Source of the DNA: Flammulina velutipes
Lineage: Eukaryota > Basidiomycota > Agaricomycetes > Agaricales > Physalacriaceae
DNA: 64,000 nt
Direction of reading: 5' to 3'
Assembly (NCBI GenBank): GCA_011800155.1
Contig: CM022371.1
Coordinates: forward strand, 2,356,001 to 2,420,000
The position numbers and the translations under genes are program-made. Shown here piece after piece: positions 35,349 through 47,419 of the stretch. The notes beneath the pieces are model-generated. The model ran no database searches. It had not been told where the DNA came from and was given only the letters and a program-made list of their open reading frames with translations. How positions within the stretch are numbered: the first letter of the stretch is position 1; every line of letters starts with the position of its first letter.

Positions 35349-36674
35349 TTATTTCTTGTCCATATCTCGAGCGAATGTGGCTGCTACAAGAAGAGGGAAG
35401 ACCAATGTGGCGTCAGCGAAAACCTGTATTGCTGTGAGTCCTCATGTTTTTTGAAATTAGGAAGGCCGCTTACCTTAACAGATTCAGAACCAGCACGGAT
35501 CTTCCCCCATGATATTGCTTCGTCCGGGCGTGCGCCTGAGTCGGACCCATCGAATTCTTGTCCAGTGTTCTACGATAGTGGTGAGATATCGAAGGTGAAT
35601 ATGTTTTTAAAGTGGACTTACTATGAAAACAGAGTAGTCGGCCCCATTGCGCTTATGCGAGTTCAAACGAGGCTCGTGATACAAGGGCAACGACTCACAA
35701 TAAGCATGGCATTGGCAATCTGATGTTTGCAGACACCTCCTCCTAACACAATCATCCCTGCTTTGCGCGACTTCCTGGACAGCTCATTCAGAGCGCGAAT
35801 ATCTTGTACGATGTCTAGAACGAGCCCAGGATTGCGAAACGAGTGGAAGTATATCATATCCCCGATTGACCCGTCAGTCAACGCAGGACAAAAGACGGGA
35901 ATGTCGTTCTGAACCAAGGGATCTGAGAACTTGGTATGGATGATGAGAAAATGTTTTTATTCACTTTATAAGCCCAATAATACACAGATTCTTCATTGTT
36001 AATCTCCTTGCCCAGTCTTCGGATGAAGGAGCTGGGTGACCAGACATCCCCGGTTTGCTTTTGTTCGGCGAGCATAGTGTCAAGGATGGGAGTGAGCCAG
36101 TCCTCGAATTTGCAGTAGTTATCGTTTGGGACGATGAGATTTCCGATCCTATTCATGCCTTTTCGTCGGAGATCGGCGCCATCCAGGTTGAATTCTGCGA
36201 GATAGGTCTTTCCAAGACACTTGATGAAGTCCTCCTCGATGCCTCCAGCGGTGGTGACGATAGCAGCGACGTGCTTATGTTTGACAAGATGCAGTATTAT
36301 CTCGCGAAGTCCAGACGATATGAGATTTGAAGTGTAGCCCAAGAAGATATTGCACTTGAGGTTGCTCCGTGCTTCTGGCGATTTTAGTTCCTCTGGTTCG
36401 TCTTCCGTGATAGGTTCGTCAGACAGCCGCCAAGCACGCTACAGAAATGTCAGTGTAGCCCACGGAAATCATTCGAAAAACATACCATTTTGTTGACAAT
36501 GTCTATCGCCTGGCCAAGACTATTTGCCTGAAAACCAATGCGTTCGTACGATGCTATGAAATCTTGAAGGGAGAGATTTTTCTCAAAATTCGGGCCCTGT
36601 ACAGATACCGCAGTGTCTGGGATCGGATCCGAGGGTTGCAATACAGCAGCGGACGCGCCAGCAGGGAGGGACAT
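35349..36674 (-). CDS. DYS1: Deoxyhypusine synthase
   Basis: Catalyses the first step of hypusine formation on translation factor eIF5A, moving the aminobutyl group of spermidine to a lysine using NAD. Visible blocks are [18 protein letters not shown] near 36330, [16 protein letters not shown] near 36240, [16 protein letters not shown] near 36120, [18 protein letters not shown] near 35880, [12 protein letters not shown] near 35740, the NAD/active-site [17 protein letters not shown] near 35570-35525, and ISWGKIRAG, which contains the active-site Lys. The C-terminus is [17 protein letters not shown] with TAA at 35349. About four introns; roughly 370 residues, as usual for the family. Start ATG 36674 (MSLPAG). 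It converges with 14-3-3 (84 bp) and diverges from SEC7 (143 bp). Confidence 0.95.
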
Positions 36675-36817
36675 TTTTGGATAATGAAAGTCCAAGGAGA
36701 GAATTAAAATAGCACAGCGTCACAAAAAGAACGCGTGACCGATGCTCAGCGCAAGCCTGCGCAAGCAACAACTTCGCTACTGCCATTTCGGTTTCTCACA
36801 TAGCTTCGTTATCGACG

Positions 36818-39800
36818 ATGGCGGCTACCGACGACGATGTCCTGGCGAAGGAACTCCCTCTCTCTGTCCCGTTGCCTACCTCGCCCACTCTTGAAGAGTA
36901 CACGTCGCCAGAAGCAACTTTAAATGGCAATGGCTACGACAAACACAGGGAGGATATCGCACAACTACCAGCAGAGCCGGAGGACGAGCAAGAAGGATAC
37001 TTTCAGGCTCGCGATGCTGAAGAGGTCCAAGCAGAGCAGGAACCAGGCGACTTCCCAACGCCAGTCGCCGAAAGGCCGACTGAACGCGCAGAAATTATTG
37101 CCACGGTAGAGGCAGAATCTCCCGAACCTGCTGCAGAACCTGAAATCCCGCCATCTCCGCCAACAAAGCCATCTCTACCCCAAGGCGTCCCAATTACCAG
37201 CGAGCAGCACATCGACTCTGAACCACGGCATTCCCAGTCGTTACATGCTGAAGAGCACAGTGCTCCTCCCGCACATCGTCGGTCTCTCACACTTTCCAAA
37301 GGAAAGACGGTCTCTGTCGTCCTCATATCGTCGGCATTGGAAATTATTGCTGCTTCAAAGGAGGCTAAACGGTCCGCGCCCCTTCGAGATAGCACACAAA
37401 TTGCTTTGGACATGATACGCGCCGGTCAAGGTGGCGACCGCCAACGCGAGATATTTGAACCCCTCCGATTGGCTTGCGAGACGAAGAATGAGAAGCTGAT
37501 GATTGCCAGTTTGGACTGCATATCCAAGCTAATATCCTATTCGTTCTTCGCTGATTCGACTCCTCCGTCTCTACCGTCTCCACCTCCGTCTCCCAACATA
37601 TCTGCCCGTCCTTCTGGACGTTCATCACAGTCCGACGTGCCACAACCTTCTCTCGTAGACCTTGTCGTGCACACAATAACCGCTTGCCACGTCGAGAGTA
37701 CTCCGGAGACAGTGTCTTTACAGATAGTCAAGGCTTTGCTTTCCATTGTGCTGTCATCCACTATCCTTGTCCATCAATCCTCTCTGCTCAAGGCAATACG
37801 CACCGTCTACAACATCTTTCTTCTGAGCACAGATCCTATCAACCAAATGGTCGCGCAAGGAGGGCTCACACAGATGGTTCATCATGTATTCTCACGATGC
37901 AAGGTCGGTGTCCAACGGTCGAGTGTGTCGAGCGGTCGAGATAGTGTTCTATCGTCTTCCGTCCCACGTTCCAGCCAAGAAAGTGTGCACTACCAAGTGT
38001 CTCCTTCCGTCAGCTCCACTAACGGTGACACACTAGTCGGCGAAACACCCTCAGTCCCGTCCGCAGAGTCTGTCGACTCTCTGCAGCATGAAGAACATCC
38101 GGGCCCGGCAACTCCGACAACAAACGGAGGTCCTTCGTCGCCCTTTAGGTTAGCTATCGAATTTCACTTGCAATTCGACCATTGGCTCATGTGGTTTCAG
38201 AAACATCCATGAACCCACTGACGATGTGGTCGACGAACACGATCACTCGGGGATGACTACAAACGACTTATTCATCAAGGATGCATATCTCGTCTTCCGT
38301 TCTATGTGCAGATTAACCATGAACCCACTAAATTCCGAAAGGTAGTTTCCCTTTCCTTCTAGACATTTGCTCTGTACTAAGAATCTGCAAGTGAACGTGA
38401 CCTGAAGTCGCATGCCATGCGTTCCAAGTTGCTGTCTCTGCATATTTTATTGACCCTTCTCAACTCGCATATGGCGCTATTTGTCGACCCAGCCTCAATT
38501 GTGTATTCCAGCTCTACGCACGAGGCTACTCCATTCGTTCAAGCCATTAACCAATGGCTCTGTCTTACTTTGAGTCGTAACGCGACCAGTCCGGTGCCTC
38601 AAGTGTTCGATCTTAGCGTGGAGATTTTCTGGCGCGTTATTTCTGGAATGCGGACGAAGCTCAAGGTAGGTCAATCTATTTGGGAGTGTATGTGTGCTCA
38701 TCAATTTTTGCAGAAAGAAATAGAAGTTCTTCTGCACGAGATTTTCATCCCGATCTTGGAAATGCGCACGTCTACTCTGAAGCAGAAGGCAGTCATTCTT
38801 GGAATGATATCACGACTATGTCAAGATCCACAGGCCCTGGTTGAGATTTATCTCAATTACGACTGTGATAGCGATGCTGCAGACAACATATATGAACAGT
38901 GGGTGCAAAAATACTTCCCAATAGAACCAGATAAATGACGCTTGACTAGCCTCATGAACATCATCTCCAAGATCGGCACAACCCCTCACAATAGCACCCA
39001 CAAGAGCACTGAGCCGCCTAGCCCCGCTGTACAACCTACCACAAAGCCGCATCCCACTACGACGGGTCCGTCTCTCAACACATCTGTCGCTACTGTTTCT
39101 GGATCTATGGATACGACGACTCTCGGATTATCGGAGAGCCAGCTCCGCCGGCAAGCCTTGGAATGTCTCGTGACCGTTCTACGGTCGCTCGTTGCCTGGG
39201 GCACGAATTCTGGCAAAAGTGCTGAAGACCATCCCGCTTCACCTGGCCCTGGTCCTCACTCAGCCGAACCACAGAGAGGCGATGCAATAACGCCGGACCA
39301 TTCTTTGGATCGATTATCCTCAGCCAGCATGAGTACTGATGCGTTCAACCGACTACAAACTCCTGATATCACGGATGATCCTGGACGCTTTGAAAGTGCA
39401 AAGCAGAAGAAGACAACGTTGCTTGAAGGTATCAAGAAGTTCAACTTCAAACCGAAACGCGTAAGTCTTCAATTATGACTACTTAATCTGGTTCCAATCG
39501 GCAACATCTAGGGGATTCAATTCTTGATCGAGACTGGTTTTATCGCTAGTAGTGCCCCCAAAGACATCGCCTCATTCTTGTTGAACACAGACGGCCTGAG
39601 CAAAGCGATGATTGGCGAATATCTAGGCGAAGGGTATGGTCGTTGTTTACTTATGCTCTCATTACTCATCATTCTCTAGTGATGCGGAGAACGTGGAGAT
39701 TATGCACGCATTTGTCGATGCAATGAGCTTCGATAACTTACCGTTTGTCGAGGCTCTCCGCACATTCCTTCAAAAGTTCCGTCTACCCGGAGAAGCGCAG

Positions 39801-42800
39801 AAGATCGACCGATACGTCTTGAAATTCTCCGATAGGTATATTGCAAGCAACGCTAACGCGCCATTTGCGAACGCTGGTGCGTCTTTTTTTTTTTTGTTTG
39901 TGAGATGATCGCCCAGTGTAACGTGAACATATAGATACGGCATACGTCCTCGCCTACTCCACAATTATGTTGAACACTGACCAACACAATCCGCAAGTCA
40001 AGCAGCGCATGACACATGCAGATTTTCAAAAGAACAACCGTGGTATCAACGACGGACAGAATCTTCCTGAAGAGTATCTCGATGCTATATTTGACGACAT
40101 TTCGAACAACGAAATTCGGATGAAGGACGAGATGGAGACTGTTGCTCCAGCACCTGTTGGACCTGGGCTGGCAAACGCCATCGCTAATGTCGGCAGGGAT
40201 CTACAGAAAGAGGCGTACGTCCTTCAGACGAGTGGTATGGCGAACAAAACGGAGGCGTTATTCCGGACCATGGTCAGATCTCAGCGAACACGTAGTGTCG
40301 ACCTATTCTTCAGCGCGTCACACTTCGTGCACGTTCGACCTATGTTCGAAGTAGCGTGGATCGCCTTTCTCGCTGGCCTGTCGGGGCCATTGCAGGAAAC
40401 TGATGACATGGAAATCGTGGAACTCTGTTTGGACGGGTTCAAAAGCGCGATTCGTATCGTTTGCTTCTTTGACCTGGAGCTCGAACGAAATGCATTCGTG
40501 ACAACGCTAGCGAAATTTACGTTCTTAAACAACCTAGGGGAGATGAAGGCCAAGAATATGGAGGCTATCAAGACCCTTCTAGATGTCGCTGTGACGGATG
40601 GCAATAGCTTGAAGGGCTCGTGGCACGAGGTTCTCACTTGCGTCAGCCAGTTGGAACGCATGCAACTCATCAGCGCAGGAGTCGATATCGATGGGAGGAA
40701 AGGGTCCGTGGTCCAACAACCCTCGATTCACACGACTGACGAAATCATCCTTAGGAAATCCAAGAAGCTTCCAACGGAGGAACTAGCTAACGAGAGTCGT
40801 TCAACGCACATTACTGTAGCGGCCGACATGGTATTCTCGCTTAGTCATTTCTTGACAGGAGTAAGTCGTGTATCTCTTATCGCATTCTATGACCTGAACA
40901 TTGTCCATAGCAAGCCATCGTGGACTTCGTGCGAGCATTGAGTGACGTGTCTTGGGAGGAGATTCAGTCTTCGGGCCTTTCACAGCATCCCCGTCTTTTC
41001 AGTCTCCAGAAGCTAGTCGAGATATCCTACTACAACATGAACCGCATTCGTCTCGAGTGGTCGAACCTATGGGATATCTTGGGGGAGCACTTTAATCAAG
41101 TAAGATTTCGCTCAAAGCTCTTCTGCATATGTTTTGACGATATATTAGGTGTGTTGTCACAACAATCCCCATGTTGGATTCTTTGCCTTGGACTCTTTAC
41201 GTCAACTTGCTATGCGGTTCTTGGAGAAAGAGGAGCTACCGCATTTCAAATTCCAGAAAGACTTCCTCAAGCCGTTCGAGCACACTATGATCCATAACGC
41301 TAACCCCGACGTTAGAGATATGGTGAGACTAAATGTACTCTATAATTGGCCATGCTGTTGACAGTCACAAAGGTTTTACAATGTCTATCGCAAATGATCC
41401 AAGCACGCGTGCAGAATATGAGGTCTGGGTGGAGGACCATGTTCGGTGTCTTCCAGGCTGCATCCAAAGTCTTGACCGGTGAGTCGTAACATGCTCGAGA
41501 GATCAATTGACTCATTTCCTTCCAGAGCGCATCGCCAATTCTGCATTTGAGATCGTGACCCGGCTCAACAAAGACCATTTCGCCGCCATAGTCCATCATG
41601 GTGCATTTGCAGATCTTACTGTATGCATCACCGAATTCTGCAAGGTCAGCAAGTACCAAAAGATCAGCTTGCTTGCCATCGCCATGCTTCGAGGCGTCAT
41701 TCCTGTTATGCTTGAATGCCCCGAGTGTGGGTGGACCGTCGAGATGTCGAAGTCTCAGATGGACGACAACATGATCAAATACTGGTATCCCGTCTTGTTT
41801 GGTTTCTACGACATCATCATGAACGGTGAGGATCTAGAAGTCCGTCGCTTGTAAGTTTTTGTGATCCTCTACACGATTGCAACTACTTAGCCCACTATTT
41901 CCAGGGCTTTGGATTCGTTGTTCACGACGCTGAAGACCTACGGGAAAACTTACCCTGCGGAATTCTGGGACACCGTCTGCCAGGAATTGATATTCCCTAT
42001 CTTTTCTGTCCTCAAATCCTCGCAAGACCTCACTCGTTTCAGCACCCAGGAGGATCAAAGTGTATGGCTGTCTACAACGATGATCCAAGCCCTACGAGAT
42101 GTCATCGATCTCTACACCTTTTACTTCGAAATCTTAGAGCGCCTTCTAGATGGTCTATTAGACTTGTTGTGTGTGTGTATCTGTCAAGGTATAGTCTTCA
42201 TTGAGATATACTGCTCGTGGCTTATGTTCACCAGAAAACGACACTTTGTCGCATATCGGGACGTCATGTCTGCAACAGCTATTGGAGAACAACGCAGAGA
42301 AACTCAGCCCCGCCCGTTGGGAAAGAGTCACGACCACTTTCCTCAAACTCTTCAAAACCACTACGCCGCATCAGCTCTTTGACGACAACCTCCGGATTGA
42401 GGTGGATTCCAGTACTTTGGATGTCCAAGAAGGTCTGTCAGAACTTTCTTAGAACTCAAACTATGTCTAATGTCCTCGTTCAGAAACCAACGGTCAGACC
42501 ATTGTACCGGCACCTTTATCTCCTAGCACCGAGTCCCCTCCTCGTTCTCAAAGCTCAGTGGATCGACGTCGCGTGTTCAAGCAAATCATCGTCAAATGCG
42601 TTCTTCAGCTCCTACTCATAGAAACACTCAACGACCTCCTCCGAAACGACAAAGTCTTTACCATGATACCGCCTGAACTACTGCTACAGCTCATGGGGGC
42701 CCTTTCGCATAGCTACCAATTTGCTCGTATGTTCAATGAAGACAAGGAGTTGCGAACCGGCCTGTGGAAAGTCGGTGAGTAGAATTTTCAAACACTAGCA

Positions 42801-43340
42801 GGAAGGGACTGACTGATTCTTCTCACAGGATTCATGAAGCATTTGCCCAATCTTCTCAAACAAGAGTCGAGCAGCGCCGCGACGCTCGTTCATGTGCTGC
42901 TGCGTATGTATTACGACGTTCGCCCAGCTCACCAAAAGGCGCGCCAGCAGGTCATAGAGCGCATCATGCCGTCAGTACCATCGATATTGACAAGCAATGC
43001 TAACTTGCTAACGAGCCGCTAGTCTCAGCTTAGGGATCATCCGGGATTATAACAAGCTTCGCGCCGACACTCAAGGAAAGAACATCATTGCATGGACTCC
43101 CGTAGTAGCTGAGATCGTGGACGGATTTTGTCGCTTCGACGACAAAGACGTAAGACTCTATTTCATGCCTCTTGATCGGCTTCTAATTTGTCTCGTTAGT
43201 TTGCAAAATACCTCCAGCCCACGTATCCACTAGTCACGGATTTGCTGTCGCGAGACCTTGCGCCTGAGGTTCGACTGTCGCTGAAAACTTACTTCTTACG
43301 CGTAGGATACACACATAGGATAATAGAGGCCTCATCTTAA
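36818..43340 (+). CDS. SEC7: ARF guanine-nucleotide exchange factor of the Sec7/BIG family
   Basis: Large exchange factor that activates Arf1 at the trans-Golgi. After a 190-residue acidic, low-complexity N-terminus come the DCB dimerisation domain ([20 protein letters not shown] near 37410-37470), the HUS domain with HUS box [10 protein letters not shown] near 38850, the Sec7 catalytic domain (about 39510-40110; [14 protein letters not shown] carries the catalytic Glu finger, followed by [21 protein letters not shown]), and HDS helical repeats to the C-terminus [13 protein letters not shown]. About 18 introns; roughly 1,850 residues. The intron at about 39880-39935 holds a 12-T run. Stop TAA 43338. 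It ends 102 bp from SLA1's end, convergent. Confidence 0.95.
39884..39895 (+). repeat. Homopolymer T12 in a SEC7 intron
   Basis: An uninterrupted run of twelve T lies just after the splice donor of the intron between APFANA and DTAYVLAYS. It is far from the acceptor, so it is not a normal polypyrimidine tract; it may be length-polymorphic or a sequencing-sensitive site. Confidence 0.8.
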
Positions 43341-43442
43341 TTTCGGAAGTAATATATTTATGGATGTGTTTGTTGCCTACGGATAATATGCAGCCAGTCC
43401 TTCCTCCCCGGGATATATAGTATGCTAGAAGAGAGGGAGAAA

Positions 43443-46400
43443 TCACTGCTGGTAGCCCATGTATGATCCGTTGAAGCCGCCGCCACCCCACCCGGTGGCT
43501 TGAGGCTGCATAGCTAAACAAGAAATCAGTATTATTCGACGATGCAGCAGATAGACAAGCGTACGATTAGGACGCAGAGCATCGTATGTCCCGGCCGCTT
43601 GAGGAGCATCGTCCTTCCCGAATGTTCCAGACTTCATTTGGGCAAATATGTTGGCGGGATTAGTGTTGTTATTGTTGTTAGACGGTAATGGTGGCACTGG
43701 AGGTGCTTGACCAAAATTGCCAAAGTTGTTGTTCGGCATACCCGTAGGCTCTGTGGCTGATAAGAAAAATGCCAAATAGAAAGATGATAGACATACGACT
43801 CATCAAGCCCATCCCTCCGTTCATACCACCAAACGGCATTCCCGTAGGCTGCGACATAACAGGCTGCTGTTGCATTTGCATCCCTGGGAAGCCAGTGGGC
43901 TGCGACATCATCGGCTGTTGTTGCATACCGGGGAAACCAGTTGGTTGCGCCATGAGAGAAGGTTGGAATCCGGTCGGTTGAGAGTTGAGGAACGACGGCG
44001 GGTTTGCAAATGGAGAGATGTTGTTTGACGGGCGCGTGGGGACGAAACTGTTGAATCCTGTCTGGGTGGGAATCAATGGTTGCAGCAGTCCTTGATTAGA
44101 TGGAACTGGTGCGAATGGTCCTCGGGGCCCACTGTATTGCTGCTGCTGTGGAGGCATACCCGTTGGCTGACTCTGTAGTTGTTGTTGCAACTGACCCAAG
44201 GGAGCAGGAGACGATCCCATTCCCAAACCAGCCCGGAAACTAGCGGGCGACGCTACTTGAGCGGGAGGAGTAGATATGGCTGGTGGGGCCGAGGGCGCAT
44301 TCTTCCTTAGCTCACTGAGACGAGCTAGTTGGTTGAAGATATCTGATTCGGTAGTATTAGCGAGGTTGGTGGGTGATGAAGAGGTGGTTGCCGGGGCAGA
44401 AGTCTGGGCAGGTGCTGGGGGTGCTGCAGCCGGTGCGGCGGGTGTTGGCTCTACCGTCGCTGGAGCCGTCGGAGGTGCAGATGGCGCGCGCACTGGCTTC
44501 GTAGAGCTCGGCCTGTTAGTCCACGCGTCGTCGTCAAATCCACTAGCCGAACTTGACCGCGGAGGCGCCTGCACAGGACTGAGTAAGGATGGCGATGAGG
44601 TGCGCACCCCGCCAGTGAGAGAGTTGAGGTCAACGGAGGGCGGTAAACTTTTGCTTGGGTTCGGTCGTCCACGACGGGGAGCCTTGAGAGCCCCTCCAGG
44701 TCCCTGCGCAAATAGATTGGGTGCTGGCTTGGAAGCGGATCCATTCAATTCAGCCTGGAGCTCCTTTGCTAATTCCTCGTCCTTCTTCAACTGATCATCC
44801 TTCGATTCTTGAGGCTTGCGCTGGGCGATAGCCTTCAAGACGCGTATGATATCCCCTTCTCGTAATCCCAGTGACCGCAAAGTCCCTTCCGTTAGATCCA
44901 GAAGGATAGTTGCGTCGATCTTCTCCCTTTCGAACGATGAACCATAGCGTGTGCAGTCGTCCATAGCACAACCAGCATTGAGGAAGAAGTCGAACCAATC
45001 GACTGGAGGCTTTTTTGGTTGTGCCTGAGAAAGTCGTTTTGCGTTTCCGTTAGCATTAGGGTATTGAACGCCAATAGGAATATCGTCGTCTGAGGTCTTG
45101 GTATTTGGGCGAGCACGCTTGCTGGTCACTTTCTGGACATACTTGATGTCTTCTGCAGACATTTTCTCCTGAGGAACCTCGACAATGACACCGTTCGTCT
45201 TGTGTAGGCGTAATTTGCCATTGCTGAACCCTAGGAAGGCAGCATCCACGCGGAATTGTCCTGTCCTGTCGTGCCACACGCGCACGTGCTCTGCAGGAGG
45301 ACCTATACATTCCTTAAGCCACAGTCTTCGAGCAGCATGATAGATACTTACGGCCAGCATCGGTTGATGGTCTCGGGGAAGGTGTGCTATCCTCAGTGTG
45401 CGACCGCCTGGGGAACTGTCAATATTAAAGGCGAACAGATCTAAGAGAGACATACGTTGGAGGTGACGCTGCTCGTTTGTTGGCTTCTTCCTGTTGAAGT
45501 TGTTTTTGACGCCGTCGTGCTTCAGCAATCTCTGAGGCCTCCTTTGCGCGCCTTTCAACCTCGGCCTTTTTGCGGTCCGCATCTCGTTTGGCTTCACGGT
45601 CAGCTTTTGCTTTTGCTTTGACCTCAGCTTCGGCAGCGGCGGCGGCAGCTCTCTCTTCAACCTCATGTTCGTCGTCGTCGTCATCGTCAACAATGGGTGC
45701 CGTCGTTGCAGCACGTGAAGTTGAAGCACTACCTTCTTTAGACGAAGCCTTGTAATGGTCAGACATGCGAACAGCCTGCTCAAGACAGTAGCGTACCTCC
45801 AGGTATGAGGCTGGTATAACACCCTCGCGATTCTTGGAATTTCGACACTTCCACCAATCGTTATCATCGTCCTCGAGAACCACGACCTGCTCTCCTTCTT
45901 TGACAGACAACTCGTCGGGACCATCAGCAGCAAAGTCATACAGAACTACTGCAGTTGGTTCGACTCGTTCTGGTTCTGGTTCTTCCTCTTCCTCTTCATC
46001 AGCTGGGATAATGGTCGGGGTTCCAGCAAAATGGACGGAAGCCTTCCTGGTAGCGCGTGAATGTTGTGCTGGTTCATCTACTTCGTCTTCCTCATCTTCA
46101 AGTGCTGACTCGCCAACTCCACCGCCGCCGCCAGGTAAGGAAAGTGCCCTAGACTTCTCGAGTTTCTCGACGATAGCCTCCGCGTTGTCTTTGGAGCCCG
46201 TGCTGAAATGCAGACTGACTGGGTTGGGTCCGACGATATCCATATGGACGTGCTTGCCTTTCTCGATGTCCATATGTGTTACATCTGATGTTTGCCATTT
46301 CTGTACCGCCGCCTGCGGAGAGTGTTAATTCAGCGAAGGAGGTAAAAAGGATTGCCTTGCCTTGCTAGTTTCGCTGGCGAAGAAGATGGCGCCGTTCCCG

Positions 46401-47150
46401 ATGCCGAGAGTGCCTTTGGTTTTCTTGCCCTTCTTGTCGACCTCAGAGACCGACCAAGTCTTGATATCATCGGCGCTGAGCTTTGCGTGGGCAACACGGT
46501 CAGCTGGGTCTACGTAGGTACTGACAGGACGAGGAGGCTGTTCGCTCGTCAGACAGGCCATTTGAAAGATTGGAGGATACAAACATCGTCGGGTACCACT
46601 ATTCTGCTTGGAGCAGCCGCGGGCGCAGTATCTGCCTCATCGCTGTCGGCCTCGACATAATTGGCTGGAACGTAGCCCGCCTTGCCGTTGGGCTTCTTGC
46701 TTTGAACGAGAATCCAATCGGCTTCGGTGTCGTAAACGAGTAGGACCTCGTCCTCCGTTATTGTGAGCTCTCCTTGGGCATTGGCGGCGTAGTCGTAGAG
46801 GGCCTTGACGGTGGAAGTATGGTTGGCCTGGGGAGGCGCTATCAGCACAACGTCCACGGGTAATGCGGCATGGGCTCACTGGCTCGAGATATGCAGCGGG
46901 AACAAGTCCAGAGGGGGTATCGTCTTCCTGGCTGTCGCCTTTGACCTTTACCTTCCACCAACTAAACAATTAATGAGCGCCGAACGCCAGGATTGGTGGT
47001 CGGATGGACGTACTCGTCGTCGGTGCGCTCCAAGAGCAAGAGGATCTGGTCTTCCTTTATTGCTATCTCGTCTGTCGATTGCGGCTCATAATCGTATGCA
47101 GCCTTTAGGACTGCAAGATAGTCGTCGCCCTCGGCGTTGGTGGTGGACAT
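43443..47150 (-). CDS. SLA1: Endocytic actin-regulatory adaptor Sla1
   Basis: Scaffold of clathrin-mediated endocytosis that links cargo, Las17/WASP and Pan1. In order: SH3-1 (LKAAYDYEPQSTDEIAIKE, with a D/W junction restored by an intron, then WWKVKVKG); SH3-2 (VKALYDYAANAQGELTITE near 46800); a linker with the SDVTHMDIEKG segment; SH3-3 (AVVLYDFAADGPDELSVKE near 45940); an Ala/Glu/Lys coiled coil near 45700-45500; SHD1 (RVWHDRTGQFRVDAAFLG near 45265), which in yeast binds NPFxD cargo; SHD2, a SAM-like domain (VDWFDFFLNAGCAMDDC near 44985); a Pro/Ala-rich region; and a C-terminal array of QPTGFP or QPTGMP units (about 44170-43740), matching the LxxQxTG repeats phosphorylated by Prk1. End GSYMGYQQ, TGA 43443. 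About eight introns. Confidence 0.95.
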
Positions 47151-47419
47151 TGGTTGAACGGAGGATGGAGTGAGAGTGGCAGCCTAATTCGGCAAACTTG
47201 CCGGCCGCTGGATTTAATACCATCTTGCACTGAGTACTTGTTGTCAGGAATGCACATCGAATAAGCAAAGACAGACATAATGGATTGGTAGTAAATGTCA
47301 TGTTTATTGTAATGAGTAAATGAATAGTCATTTGTATGCCAGGCAATCCATGTCGGTGCCGGATCAGCCATAGAACGAATCTTATCCACTCTCCACCACA
47401 CACCCGTCACGACCACTTC

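Noticed and set aside
44276..44794. Plus-strand Gly/Ala-rich ORF opposite SLA1
   Set aside because: Shadow of the Pro/Ala-rich part of SLA1, with no start context or homology.
45834..46328. Plus-strand ORF opposite SLA1
   Set aside because: Ser-rich shadow of the acidic SLA1 linker and third SH3; the minus-strand reading has clear SH3 motifs.
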